From the NCBI GenBank assembly GCA_951800685.1, contig CATOJY010000011.1, positions 17,295 through 81,294 of the forward strand: DNA of 64,000 nucleotides, given 5' to 3'. Shown piece by piece: positions 55,420 through 63,999 of the stretch (the stretch's first letter is position 1; each line of letters starts with the position of its first letter). Both the position numbers and the translations under genes were made by a program. The stretch is from an uncultured Lachnospiraceae bacterium. GTDB lineage: Bacteria; Bacillota; Clostridia; Lachnospirales; Lachnospiraceae. Below the pieces are notes generated by a model. That model was given only the letters and a program-made list of their open reading frames with translations, did not search any database and had not been told where the DNA came from.

Positions 55420-56646
55420 ATGATCTGGTATCCATACCAGCAGATGAAAACAATGAAAGAACCCTATAAGATCATAGACGCGCAGGGGGTGTGGCTGAAA
55501 ACACCGGAGCGGGAGATGATCGATTCGATCTCCTCCTGGTGGAGTGTGATCCATGGGTATAAGCATCCGGCGCTGACAGAGGCGATCAAGGTTCAGGCTG
55601 ATGCTTTTTCCCATGTGATGCTTGGTGGGCTGACTCATGAACCGGTACAGAGGCTTGCGGATAAATTACAGTGTTTTCTGCCGGGTGATTTGGATTACTG
55701 CTTTTTCTCCGATTCCGGAAGTGTTGCAGTGGAAGTGGCGCTGAAAATGGCTCTTCAATATTATGTCAACCAGGGAGATCATAAACGGACAAAAGTACTT
55801 GCCCTGACACATGCCTACCACGGCGACACCTTCAAGGCAATGGAAGTGGGAGATGATGCGGATTATCACTTTATTCTGGAGGCTTACGGGGAGAAGAAAA
55901 ATGTGATCCATATTCCTACACGGACAGAGGCATTGGAAGCGGCTTTTGAGAAGTATCACCGGGAGCTTAACTGTTTTATCGTGGAACCGCTGCTGCAGGG
56001 CGCTGGCGGGATGCGCATGTATGATGTTTCTTTTCTGGAACGGGCGAGACAGCTGTGCGACCGGTATGGTGTGCTGCTGATCTTTGATGAGGTGGCGACG
56101 GGATTTGGCCGGACCGGCAACCGTTTTGTGGCGGATCTGGTACTGCCGGATATTCTGGTGCTGGGCAAGGCGCTGACGGGCGGTTATATCGGCCATGCGG
56201 TGACTGTTGCAAACCACAGGGTGTACGAAGGCTTTTATAGCGACGATCCGGATCAGGCGCTGATGCACGGGCCCACGTTTATGGGAAATGCGCTGGCCTG
56301 CAGTGTGGCGCTCAGATCGATCGAGCTTTTTGAGAGGGAGGACTATATGGCGAAGATCCGCCGCATCGAGGAGATCACCAGACGTGAGATGGAAGGCTTT
56401 GCGGATCACAGGGTCGAAGAGGTACGGATCATGGGCGGATGTGTCTGTGTGGAAGTGAAGGATGCGGGCGTGTTGAAGGGCTATCAGCAGTTCGCATATG
56501 AGCACGGCGTGTTCAGCCGACCTTTCTTAAACTGCATGTACGCCATGGTGCCTTATATCATAACGGAGGAGGAACTGGTCAGAGTACTGGATACGATGAA
56601 AGCCTGGTTTTGCAGAGAATACCTGTCCAGATCGTCTCATCGATGA
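55420..56646 (+). CDS. bioA: Adenosylmethionine-8-amino-7-oxononanoate aminotransferase
   Basis: PLP enzyme making 7,8-diaminopelargonate from 7-keto-8-aminopelargonate with SAM as amino donor. Family phrases: WYPYQQM at the start, SSWWSVIHGY, SDSGSVAVEVALKMA, THAYHGDT, FDEVATGFGRTG and the PLP lysine in LGKALTGG. The length of 408 residues is normal for this shorter type. AAAGGAGG precedes the ATG. Together with bioB and bioD it covers the last three steps; bioF and pimelate genes are not in the window. Confidence 0.95.
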   Translation: MIWYPYQQMKTMKEPYKIIDAQGVWLKTPEREMIDSISSWWSVIHGYKHPALTEAIKVQADAFSHVMLGGLTHEPVQRLADKLQCFLPGDLDYCFFSDSGSVAVEVALKMALQYYVNQGDHKRTKVLALTHAYHGDTFKAMEVGDDADYHFILEAYGEKKNVIHIPTRTEALEAAFEKYHRELNCFIVEPLLQGAGGMRMYDVSFLERARQLCDRYGVLLIFDEVATGFGRTGNRFVADLVLPDILVLGKALTGGYIGHAVTVANHRVYEGFYSDDPDQALMHGPTFMGNALACSVALRSIELFEREDYMAKIRRIEEITRREMEGFADHRVEEVRIMGGCVCVEVKDAGVLKGYQQFAYEHGVFSRPFLNCMYAMVPYIITEEELVRVLDTMKAWFCREYLSRSSHR

Positions 56647-56650
56647 AATA

Positions 56651-56739
56651 GAACAGGCCCTGTTCAAATTAATCGTCCCATCCCTTGAAGCCGTGTTTTT
56701 ATCATAGAAATTTCTTATCATAGGCTTATGGGATGGGAC
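56651..56739. other. Structured intergenic region between bioA and trxA
   Basis: A 15-bp palindrome GAACAGGCCCTGTTC (56651-56665) is followed by a large hairpin: GTCCCATCCC/GGGATGGGAC (56675-56684 with 56730-56739) plus inner AAGCC/GGCTT. The loop contains the palindrome AGAAATTTCT between two TTATCATAG copies. It sits between the convergent stops of bioA and trxA and may be a bidirectional terminator or a small mobile-element relic. Confidence 0.5.
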
Positions 56740-56793
56740 TAAATGGAGAAAAGAATTTTCAGCCAGTGTGGGTTATTCTCCGGGAGGCTTTGT

Positions 56794-57105
56794 TCACTGA
56801 TCCTGTAACAGGGCAAGGATGTCTGTCTTTGGCCTTGCACCTGTCGTCTGTCTTTTGATCTCCCCGTTTTTGATTACAGTGAGAGTAGGAATACTTAATA
56901 CCCGGAATCGCTGTGCGAGCTCAGGTTCCTTGTCTACATTGATTTTACCGATCAAGTATTGTGGGTTTTCTTCTGCGATCTCCTCCACTATGGGAGATAC
57001 CATACGGCAGGGACCGCACCAATCGGCATAGAAGTCCAGAAGAACAGGTTTGCTGCTGTTTTTGACAGAATCGAAATTTTCTTTGTTTACAATGAGTACC
57101 GACAT
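56794..57105 (-). CDS. trxA: Thioredoxin
   Basis: Small cytoplasmic disulfide reductase of 103 residues with the active site WCGPC (Cys30, Cys33) and the cis-Pro loop SIPTLTV. AGGAAGG-like purines precede the ATG on the minus strand. It stands alone, convergent with bioA and divergent from the vanRS-like pair, with an extended -10 promoter about 100 bp upstream. Confidence 0.96.
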   Translation of the reverse strand: MSVLIVNKENFDSVKNSSKPVLLDFYADWCGPCRMVSPIVEEIAEENPQYLIGKINVDKEPELAQRFRVLSIPTLTVIKNGEIKRQTTGARPKTDILALLQDQ

Positions 57106-57206
57106 AGTAGATACCTTCCTTTCTTTGTGGTTAAGCTGTTCTATGTGTGCTAGAGTACACGTCTCCTTCGGCTATATATTCTGGAGAAGGTCTCATGTTT
57201 GATCTT

Positions 57207-57215
57207 AGTATAGCA
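57207..57215 (-). promoter_or_regulatory. Extended -10 promoter of trxA
   Basis: On the minus strand TGCTATACT (57215 down to 57207), about 100 bp upstream of trxA. The -35 region is weak, as usual for this type. Confidence 0.55.
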
Positions 57216-57339
57216 GTGTTTGTGCATTGTTTCTGTGATGTAGTCACGGTTTTCTTTGCCGATTAGCTGTGTCATCATTTTTGGCGTGTAAAATTAATAT
57301 ATTTTGAAATAAAAAACAAGATTTTATTTATTTTTCTTA

Positions 57340-57348
57340 TGTTATAAT
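57340..57348 (+). promoter_or_regulatory. Extended -10 promoter of vanR-like gene
   Basis: TGTTATAAT (57340-57348) gives a perfect extended -10 in an AT-rich region 32 bp before the regulator start. No good -35 is visible, as is common for activator-dependent promoters such as those of VanR. Confidence 0.55.
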
Positions 57349-57379
57349 AAGACGGAAATCAATAGAGGAGGAGGCTGGG

Positions 57380-58081
57380 ATGTCTGATAGAATCTTGATT
57401 GTTGATGATGAGGCTGAGATTGCAGATTTGATTGAAACATATCTGAAAAGTGAGGATTATTCCGTATGCAAATTTTATTCTTCCAGGCAGGCATTGGAAT
57501 GTATTCAAACAACGGTATTTGATCTTGCTGTTTTAGATGTTATGATGCCGGAGCTAGATGGATTGACATTATGTCAGAAGATCAGGGAGAAGTATACTTA
57601 TCCTATTATTATGCTGACGGCAAAAGATGGGGAAATGGATAAGATCACAGGGCTTACACTTGGGGCGGATGATTATATCACAAAACCGTTTCTTCCCCTT
57701 GAATTGGTTGCAAGAATAAAATCTCAGTTACGGCGGTATAAAAAATATAATCATACGTATGTGGAAGAGGAGAAAGATATCCTGACCCATCTGGGTCTTT
57801 CTATGGATGTCAAAACTTATGAGTGTATGTTAAGCGGGAAACCACTTGTGCTGACACCTACCGAGTTTAGTATTTTGCGCATTCTTTTGGAAAACAAAGG
57901 CCGTGTGATCAGTGCAGAGGAATTGTTCCATAAGATCTGGCAGGATGAATATTATTGCAAATCTAACAATACGATTCCAGTTCATATAAGGCACTTACGG
58001 GAGAAGCTGAGCGATACTTTGAGCAAACCTAAATATATTAAGACGATATGGGGAGTTGGGTATAAAATTGAAGAAACGTAA
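57380..58081 (+). CDS. OmpR/VanR-type response regulator
   Basis: Two-component DNA-binding regulator of 233 residues. The receiver has the acid pair Asp9-Asp10, phosphorylated Asp53 (LDVMMPELDG), the Thr in MLTAKDG and Lys in ITKPF. A winged-helix OmpR domain follows (about 135-230, LTPTEFSILRILLENKGRVIS and GVGYKIEE-type end). It groups by eye with VanR-like regulators of glycopeptide response. The 3' end overlaps the histidine kinase gene. The vanY-type gene downstream supports a cell-wall role. Confidence 0.92.
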   Translation: MSDRILIVDDEAEIADLIETYLKSEDYSVCKFYSSRQALECIQTTVFDLAVLDVMMPELDGLTLCQKIREKYTYPIIMLTAKDGEMDKITGLTLGADDYITKPFLPLELVARIKSQLRRYKKYNHTYVEEEKDILTHLGLSMDVKTYECMLSGKPLVLTPTEFSILRILLENKGRVISAEELFHKIWQDEYYCKSNNTIPVHIRHLREKLSDTLSKPKYIKTIWGVGYKIEET

Positions 58082-59198
58082 ACAGGAAGAGTACGCTGCG
58101 TTTCAGAAAACAATCATGCAGCGGTTTTGTTTTATTGTTTTTATTTCCGTTCTTTTGGTAATTTTCTTATATATGCTTCTATGGAAGGAGCGGCTTGGTG
58201 ACTGGACGGTCAGATTTCTGGAATCTTTTATGAGGATTAGTCAGGAACAGGCTTTTTATATTTATCATATCTATTTTAGGGGTTATAAAGAGGTTTTTTT
58301 CGGGGTGGCGATCCTTTTCATATTTCTCTTTTTGCTCTGGTATTTATTCCGGTGGATGACACGATATTTCAAAGAGATTGACCAGGGTATAGATGCATTG
58401 CTGGAAGAAGGGACTGGGCAGATTTATTTGTCTCCGGAAATGCTGCCGTTTGAACGCAAGTTGAATGCAGTGAAGCAGGAATTAGAGAAACAGACGAAAG
58501 AGAGAATGAATGCGGAACAACGCAAGGATGAACTGGTCTTATATCTTGCCCATGACATCCGTACACCGCTGACGTCAGTGATCGGTTACCTGAATCTGTT
58601 GGAAGCAGATCCGGACATGCCGGTTTCCCAGATGGAAAAATATGTGCATATAACGCTGGAAAAGGCAAATCGCCTGGAAGAAATGATCAATGAGTTTTTT
58701 GAGATTACCCGGTTTAATTCTCGGCAGATCCAGCTCTCAATGGAGCAGATCGACTTGTATTATATGATGGTGCAGTTGTGCGATGAAGTCTCTCCGGTTC
58801 TGGAAGGCCGTGGGAATTTTGTAGTATTGGATTTGAATGAAGATCTTGTCATCTTTGCCGATCCGGACAAAATAGCGAGGGTGTTCTCAAATATCATAAA
58901 AAATGCGGCAGCGTATAGTTATCCAAAGACTGAGATTCGTATTTGTGCCAGGAAAACAGAAGAAGATGTGCTGATATCCTTTCAGAATAAAGGAAAAACC
59001 ATTCCGGCGGAAAAACTGCCGTTATTATTTGATAAATTTTACCGTCTGGATTCTTCCCGTATCTCTGATACTGGTGGAACAGGTCTTGGACTTGCAATTG
59101 CAAAGGAGATTCTTACTTTGCATGGCGGGGAAATTCAGGTGCGGAGCGAAAGAGAAACCGTTACCTTTATCGTGCGTTTGCCGTTAATCTTTTCTTAA
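58068..59198 (+). CDS. VanS-type sensor histidine kinase
   Basis: Membrane sensor kinase paired with the preceding regulator. Two membrane helices (about 18-40 and 75-96) flank a short extracellular loop of about 35 residues, then HAMP-like and HisKA regions with the phosphorylated His in LAHDIRTPLT (about 162) and an ATP-binding domain with NIIKNAAAYS and GGTGLGLAIAKEI. The start is ambiguous: TTG at 58068 (MKKRKQEEY-like) is chosen since the TTG at 58056 touches GGGGAG. The small outer loop is typical of VanS-like sensors. It ends before a terminator-like hairpin. Confidence 0.9.
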   Translation: MKKRKQEEYAAFQKTIMQRFCFIVFISVLLVIFLYMLLWKERLGDWTVRFLESFMRISQEQAFYIYHIYFRGYKEVFFGVAILFIFLFLLWYLFRWMTRYFKEIDQGIDALLEEGTGQIYLSPEMLPFERKLNAVKQELEKQTKERMNAEQRKDELVLYLAHDIRTPLTSVIGYLNLLEADPDMPVSQMEKYVHITLEKANRLEEMINEFFEITRFNSRQIQLSMEQIDLYYMMVQLCDEVSPVLEGRGNFVVLDLNEDLVIFADPDKIARVFSNIIKNAAAYSYPKTEIRICARKTEEDVLISFQNKGKTIPAEKLPLLFDKFYRLDSSRISDTGGTGLGLAIAKEILTLHGGEIQVRSERETVTFIVRLPLIFS

Positions 59199-59225
59199 AA
59201 TTTAAATAAACTTATTTTAAAGTAA

Positions 59226-59275
59226 AGCAAGCCGCTGGGCAGTACAATAGTCACTGTGCAGAGGCTTGTTTTATT
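59226..59275 (+). terminator. Terminator between the two-component pair and vanY-like gene
   Basis: CAAGCC (59228-59233) pairs with GGCTTG (59263-59268), with an imperfect inner stem, followed by TTTTATTT. Confidence 0.5.
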
Positions 59276-59382
59276 TCTGTGGGTGATGGGGTTAACCAAT
59301 GTCGCAGGATAAATCTTGTACAGCAAAGAGGAATTTTGATTTGTGACAAAGATCTGACGTTACAGGAAGGGGAGTTTGGGGT

Positions 59383-60135
59383 ATGGATAAAAGAAACGTT
59401 AGGAATGTGAGAAGACGCAAACATTTGCGTCAGAGGAGGTGCATCCAGTATGTGGCAGGAGTACTTCTTTGTTGCATCATGGCAGTAATTTTTTACAGCG
59501 GTTTTTTTATGGGGTGTTCATGGGGAAAGACCATAGGACCAGAAGACACGGATATGGCATTGGACACCTGGGAAGATACGGTTTGCTACAATGCGCAGTG
59601 GAATCTTATCCTGGTGAATAGTTGGAATCCAGTGCCCGACCATTATGAAGTTAATTTAGTAGATGTTGGAGGTGGTGAACGTGTAGATCAACGAATCTAT
59701 GATCCATTGATGGAAATGCTGGAGGATGCGAGGGAAGCTAATTGGGGTCAGCTGCCCATTGTGGTGTCGGGTTATAGGACTAAGGAGCGTCAGCAGCAGC
59801 TTTATGAGGAAAAGATTGCTGTGTATAGGAAGCAAGGGTATTTGGAGCAGGAAGCGGAAGAACTGGCACAGCAATGGGTAGCTGTGCCGGGATATAGTGA
59901 GCATCAGCTTGGGGTTGCAGTAGATATCAATGGAGCTACCTATGATCTTTATCTTTGGCTGCAGGAAAACAGTTATCGATACGGTTTTATATTCCGCTAT
60001 CCGGGGAATAAAACGGAACGAACAGGAATAGCAGAGGAAGTCTGGCATTACCGGTATGTAGGTGTTGAAGCGGCAACCGAGATATTTGAGCAGGGTATTT
60101 GTCTGGAGGAATATCTTGAGAACAGGAACTTGTGA
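59383..60135 (+). CDS. VanY-type D-Ala-D-Ala carboxypeptidase (peptidase M15B)
   Basis: Membrane-anchored zinc carboxypeptidase that trims terminal D-Ala from peptidoglycan precursors. A basic N-terminus and one helix (about 22-43) anchor it outside the cell. The M15B motif set is complete: SGYRTKERQQQLY, SEHQLGVAVD (zinc ligands His174 and Asp181) and EVWHYRY (catalytic Glu219, zinc His222). The length of 250 residues is normal. It follows the VanR/VanS-type pair, but no vanHAX, vanG or vanT genes are near, so the set by itself would not rebuild resistant precursors. Confidence 0.92.
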   Translation: MDKRNVRNVRRRKHLRQRRCIQYVAGVLLCCIMAVIFYSGFFMGCSWGKTIGPEDTDMALDTWEDTVCYNAQWNLILVNSWNPVPDHYEVNLVDVGGGERVDQRIYDPLMEMLEDAREANWGQLPIVVSGYRTKERQQQLYEEKIAVYRKQGYLEQEAEELAQQWVAVPGYSEHQLGVAVDINGATYDLYLWLQENSYRYGFIFRYPGNKTERTGIAEEVWHYRYVGVEAATEIFEQGICLEEYLENRNL

Positions 60136-60205
60136 GGGATTCTGTAATTGGACGGAGATTTTTTGATACAGAAAGGGATATTATCGATATAAAAGGATGA
60201 AAAAT

Positions 60206-62542
60206 ATGAGAAAAGAGACAGGAAAAAGGGTTATTGGACTATGGATAGGGATAACGATGTTGTTGATGACGGGTTGTGGAAGCCAGAGTAATTTAGAAGA
60301 AATGGAAGGACAGCAGACAACTATGGGGAGGTATGTGGAATCGGAGGCAACGCTGCCAGTTCAATTGGACGGCATCGCCGGATTCCATAAAGTTTCAGAT
60401 GGCAGGCTTATGATACTTGGGAGACAGGGGGAGGTACTTGTATCGGAGGATGACGGCGTTTCCTGGAAAAGCAGTGACCGGCAATGGCTCATAGAAAAAG
60501 CATCTGTTTCCCACATTATGGATGTCAAAATGGATTCCAGAGGTGTGATGGGGATCCTATATGTGGAGAATGACAGCGAAAACAACGAGGGCAGTGAAGA
60601 TCGTGAGGACAGTGGGAACAATGCAGACAGTGAGGCGGCGGAATCCGTATATCAGGCGTCCCCGGAATGTGTACTGCTTTTGGCAGATGGGATGGTGATA
60701 CCTGTCCGGTTTCCGACAGCAGAGGGTGAGGAGGGGATTGACAGATTCTGGATTTCGAATGCGGACCAGTATTTTGTTTCAACGCAGGGAGGCAGTGTCT
60801 ATAAGGTAGAGAAGGATGGCAGCAGTACACTGTATCTGATGACAGAAGGAAGTCCCCAAACGATACAATTTCTGGGGGATCTGATGATTCTGGATGGGTA
60901 TGATTTTAAGGCGCCTCTTCTCTATGATATGGAACAGGAAGAATATGTAGAAGATGGGGTGCTAGCTGAATTTGTACAGGATAATTATGCGGACAGAGGG
61001 TTTAATGGCAGCGGCTGGCAGAATATGTGCCTTTTTCCAGGAGAAGAGGACGTGATCTATCTGGCAGGTAAGAAAGGGCTGCACCGCCATGTGATAGGAG
61101 GCGCCGTAATGGAGCAGATTATTGACGGGAGATTGTCACGGCTGGGAAATCCGCAGTATGGGATTGTGGGAATGATCTTCCTGGATGCAGGTACGTTTTT
61201 GGCAGTATCTGCGCAGGGAAGGCTGATCCATTTTACATACGATGCAGATAAGACGGCGGTACCGCAGGAAAAACTGAAAATATACAGTCTGGAGAAAAAC
61301 GTGGATCTGTATACGGCAGTATCTTTTTATCAGATCCAGAACCCGGATATTTTTGTGGAATACGAAATCGGAATGGAGGAGGCAGTCACCAAAGAGGACG
61401 CAGTCAAGAAACTGAATACAAAAATTATGGCAGGAGAAGGACCAGATATTCTGATGTTGGATGGACTGCCTATGGATTCCTATAGGGAAGCAGGACTGCT
61501 TTACGAACTGAATGATTTTGTTGCCAGTCTGGAGCAGGAGACGTTTGGGAATATACTTCGCGTTTTTGAAAAGGACGGCGGAATTTGTATGGTTCCAGGA
61601 CAGGCCAAATTTCCGGTTATGTTAGGGAATGAACACAGCGTTTGCGGCATTACAGGGCTTACGGAACTTGCGGACCGGATAGAATGGATGCGCAAGGAAC
61701 TTCCAGGGGAGGATTTGATCGGTTTGTGTTCTGAGAAGGGGATCATGAAATTATGCGCTCTTATTTCTGCACAGGAGTGGAGAAAAGAGGATGGAGAGAT
61801 CAACAGAGCCGCTATCGAAGAATTTCTTATGCAGACGAAAAGGATCTATGAAGCGCAGATGGATGGGATTGCTGCGAGCAGCGTAGAACGGTTTCAGGAG
61901 AGAGACGAGTATTATGTGCAGTATGTAGCGAAGGATTGGATGTACGATTTAAATCATTATGGATTTTATATGGACTATGTTGCAGACTATTTCAGCACTT
62001 TTGTGGGCGTGAGCTTTTCGCCGCAAAGTTATACGGAACTGGCTTCTATTTCTAAGGCAGAAGGATTTGAGGACAGGGTTCTTGTACTCCTGGAAAGGAA
62101 AGAAGGGAGTGTGTTTATACCAGAAATGATCTTTGGAATCAATAGGGCGACACAGAAAAAAGAGATGGCGGAAGATTTTCTGAGAGTTTTTTTTGGAGAG
62201 GAAAATCAGAGAAGGCTGAGTGGGTATGCAGTAAACAGAGCGGCGTTTGACGCGGCATTGATGATGGAAGAGAAAGAAACGGGAGAAAATGGTGAGTACG
62301 GGAAGGTGGGTATGGTATATGAAGACGGCAGGGAACTGTTCTTAGATCTGTTTCCGCCCACGGGCGAAGAGATCGCGGTTGCGAAAGGGTGGATGGAGAC
62401 AGCCAGAATCCCTTATATAGAAGATACGGTTTTCGAGGAATGTATTTTTGAGGAGGGTTCTAAGTTCCTCACAGGAAAGCAGGGAATCAAGGAGACATTG
62501 GATGTCGTTGAGAAACGGTTAGCGATTTATCTTGCCGAGTAG
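60206..62542 (+). CDS. Lipoprotein joining Asp-box region and solute-binding domain
   Basis: Extracellular lipoprotein of about 778 residues, substrate unknown. The lipobox is LMTGC (Cys24). Residues ~50-370 include an Asp-box (SEDDGVSW near 80-87) and repeated strand-rich segments as in sialidase/beta-propeller folds. Residues ~375-778 resemble family 1 extracellular solute-binding proteins, with LNTKIMAGEGPDILMLDG and VPGQAKFPVMLGNEHS. The ATG at 60206 is preferred to 60197 because AAAGG then lies 9 bases upstream. No ABC permease genes follow, so it may be a sensor or use a permease coded elsewhere. It lies 70 bp after the vanY-like gene. Confidence 0.75.
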   Translation: MRKETGKRVIGLWIGITMLLMTGCGSQSNLEEMEGQQTTMGRYVESEATLPVQLDGIAGFHKVSDGRLMILGRQGEVLVSEDDGVSWKSSDRQWLIEKASVSHIMDVKMDSRGVMGILYVENDSENNEGSEDREDSGNNADSEAAESVYQASPECVLLLADGMVIPVRFPTAEGEEGIDRFWISNADQYFVSTQGGSVYKVEKDGSSTLYLMTEGSPQTIQFLGDLMILDGYDFKAPLLYDMEQEEYVEDGVLAEFVQDNYADRGFNGSGWQNMCLFPGEEDVIYLAGKKGLHRHVIGGAVMEQIIDGRLSRLGNPQYGIVGMIFLDAGTFLAVSAQGRLIHFTYDADKTAVPQEKLKIYSLEKNVDLYTAVSFYQIQNPDIFVEYEIGMEEAVTKEDAVKKLNTKIMAGEGPDILMLDGLPMDSYREAGLLYELNDFVASLEQETFGNILRVFEKDGGICMVPGQAKFPVMLGNEHSVCGITGLTELADRIEWMRKELPGEDLIGLCSEKGIMKLCALISAQEWRKEDGEINRAAIEEFLMQTKRIYEAQMDGIAASSVERFQERDEYYVQYVAKDWMYDLNHYGFYMDYVADYFSTFVGVSFSPQSYTELASISKAEGFEDRVLVLLERKEGSVFIPEMIFGINRATQKKEMAEDFLRVFFGEENQRRLSGYAVNRAAFDAALMMEEKETGENGEYGKVGMVYEDGRELFLDLFPPTGEEIAVAKGWMETARIPYIEDTVFEECIFEEGSKFLTGKQGIKETLDVVEKRLAIYLAE

Positions 62543-62668
62543 ACGCTCTCTTTACAGACAGAAAATATGTCTGTGTGGTTTCTGTTCTTGATGTTGTATG
62601 TATTTGAGTGTAAAATAAATGGTATCTATTTGAGGCCACAGGAGAGAAGTGGAAAGGAGCGTATTGTA

Positions 62669-62893
62669 ATGAAAAGATTATTTAATTATGCGGACAGATA
62701 CATCAAGAGGAGCGACTGGAAAGATTTGGCGATGATAAAGTTTTGTCTTTTTTCGATTGGGATGATCGCAGGCATGCGGATGCCGGAAAGAAACAGAAAG
62801 CAGGCAGAGGGAATTGCTGCCGTTGTCTTTGTGGCAACCTATATTCCGCTGATGGCGAAGTTCTTTGCTGTTATGATGGAAAAAGAAGAATAG
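62669..62893 (+). CDS. Small membrane protein, unknown function
   Basis: A 74-residue protein with a basic N-terminus and two hydrophobic helices (about 19-36 and 46-68). The ATG at 62669 has AAAGGAG 9 bases upstream; an earlier in-frame start at 62567 lacks one. Similar proteins in Lachnospiraceae are sometimes labelled permease of phosphate ABC transporter, which I consider unsupported by its size. Function unknown. Confidence 0.65.
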   Translation: MKRLFNYADRYIKRSDWKDLAMIKFCLFSIGMIAGMRMPERNRKQAEGIAAVVFVATYIPLMAKFFAVMMEKEE

Positions 62894-62960
62894 CAGGGAT
62901 TTGGGATATTGTAAGATGGTGCCATGGAGGAAGAATAACAAAGAATAGGAGATAGTCACA

Positions 62961-63386
62961 ATGGTCGGACGTTACGCAAGTATGGCATTGCGCTATGCAG
63001 TCATTGCTATGATCTTTGGGGTATTTTACAGAGAGTTTACAAAGTTTAATCATTTTAGCGGACAGACAAATTTGTCCGTTATGCACACCCATTATTTTTT
63101 AATGGGAATGTTCTTCTTTTTGATTTTGATGCTGACAGAGAAAGCTTTTGCTTTTTCGGATCAAGCCACAGGCAAAATTCTGGCGGCGTATCAACTTGGT
63201 CTGAACATTACCGGTATTGGCTTTCTTATGAGAGGTTTGGCACAGGTATGGGGAACGGAACTGCACAAAGGGATGGACGCTTCCATTTCAGGCATTGCTG
63301 GGATTGGCCATATTCTAATGGGGGTCTGTCTCATCCCTTTGTTAGTTAAGATAAGGAAGCAGGCAGTTTGTTCAAAAAGTATTTAG
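62961..63386 (+). CDS. DUF2871-type membrane protein
   Basis: A 141-residue integral membrane protein with four helices (about 8-24, 43-60, 73-94, 108-128), recognised as DUF2871 by LSVMHTHYFLMGMFFFLIL, where a conserved HTH histidine pair opens helix 2. The histidines suggest metal or heme binding, but no function is known. AGGAGATAG precedes the ATG. It follows the small membrane protein by 67 bp and converges with the regulator gene at the window end. Confidence 0.8.
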   Translation: MVGRYASMALRYAVIAMIFGVFYREFTKFNHFSGQTNLSVMHTHYFLMGMFFFLILMLTEKAFAFSDQATGKILAAYQLGLNITGIGFLMRGLAQVWGTELHKGMDASISGIAGIGHILMGVCLIPLLVKIRKQAVCSKSI

Positions 63387-63432
63387 AGGATTTTCAGACT
63401 CTTTGACCGGCATGCAGGACAATGCTTTTGGG

Positions 63433-63999
63433 TTATCCGCCAACGGGGATTTCGATCTGTACAATGTAATCTTCGATCTGGTCAATGACATTCTCATTGA
63501 TGCCCATCTCATAGGAAAATCCGTGGAGTGCCAGGTCATGTGCTCTGGCAAAAGCAAAAATTTCTTCATACCGCCTGGGAAGTCTGTCAAAGGATCCTTT
63601 GTGGAAGGCCTTCAGATAGCGCCCGCCGGGAGCCGTGTGAAGATCCGGTTGGCAGGGCAGGAAAGGAATCTCGATAAAGAGTCTGGAATACTCATCATAT
63701 TTGCCGGCAAGCAGGCTGGAGACGGCGATCATGGAGCCATAGGAGGCATCATGGAGTCGTCCCAGCCTGTATTTTTCCGTTTCGGCGGTGATCAGTTCCA
63801 CTTCCTCCTCGAAGGAGGTTTCCCGGTCGATGGGGACCGTGACCAGACAGCGCGCTTCCCGCTCTATGATGCTGATCTCGGACAGATCCATCGTCAGCAG
63901 GGTGGACATGTTCCGGTGGTGGGAGCACAGGGTGGAGCGGACTGCCTGCAGGTGGGTAATGCGCAGGTCAAGCTCCGCGATCTTGTCTTCCAGCAGGCT
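63433..63999 (-). CDS. MerR-family regulator with GyrI-like domain, 5' end outside window
   Basis: The frame is open to the window edge, so the N-terminal DNA-binding domain lies beyond it. The visible part starts with a coiled helix (LLEDKIAELDLRITHLQ), the dimerisation helix typical of MerR proteins, then a GyrI-like small-molecule binding domain (VTVPIDRETSFEEEVELI ... FIEIPFL) that ends in a YIVQIEIPV strand. Related regulators such as BltR and BmrR bind drugs to switch on efflux genes. The ATG at 63909 is internal. The gene is clearly GC-richer than most of the window, as are bioB and bioD. Confidence 0.75.
   Translation of the reverse strand, partial: SLLEDKIAELDLRITHLQAVRSTLCSHHRNMSTLLTMDLSEISIIEREARCLVTVPIDRETSFEEEVELITAETEKYRLGRLHDASYGSMIAVSSLLAGKYDEYSRLFIEIPFLPCQPDLHTAPGGRYLKAFHKGSFDRLPRRYEEIFAFARAHDLALHGFSYEMGINENVIDQIEDYIVQIEIPVGG

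Noticed and set aside
55666..56505. 279-codon open frame on the minus strand
   Set aside because: Antisense shadow of bioA, whose family identity is certain; no plausible domain.
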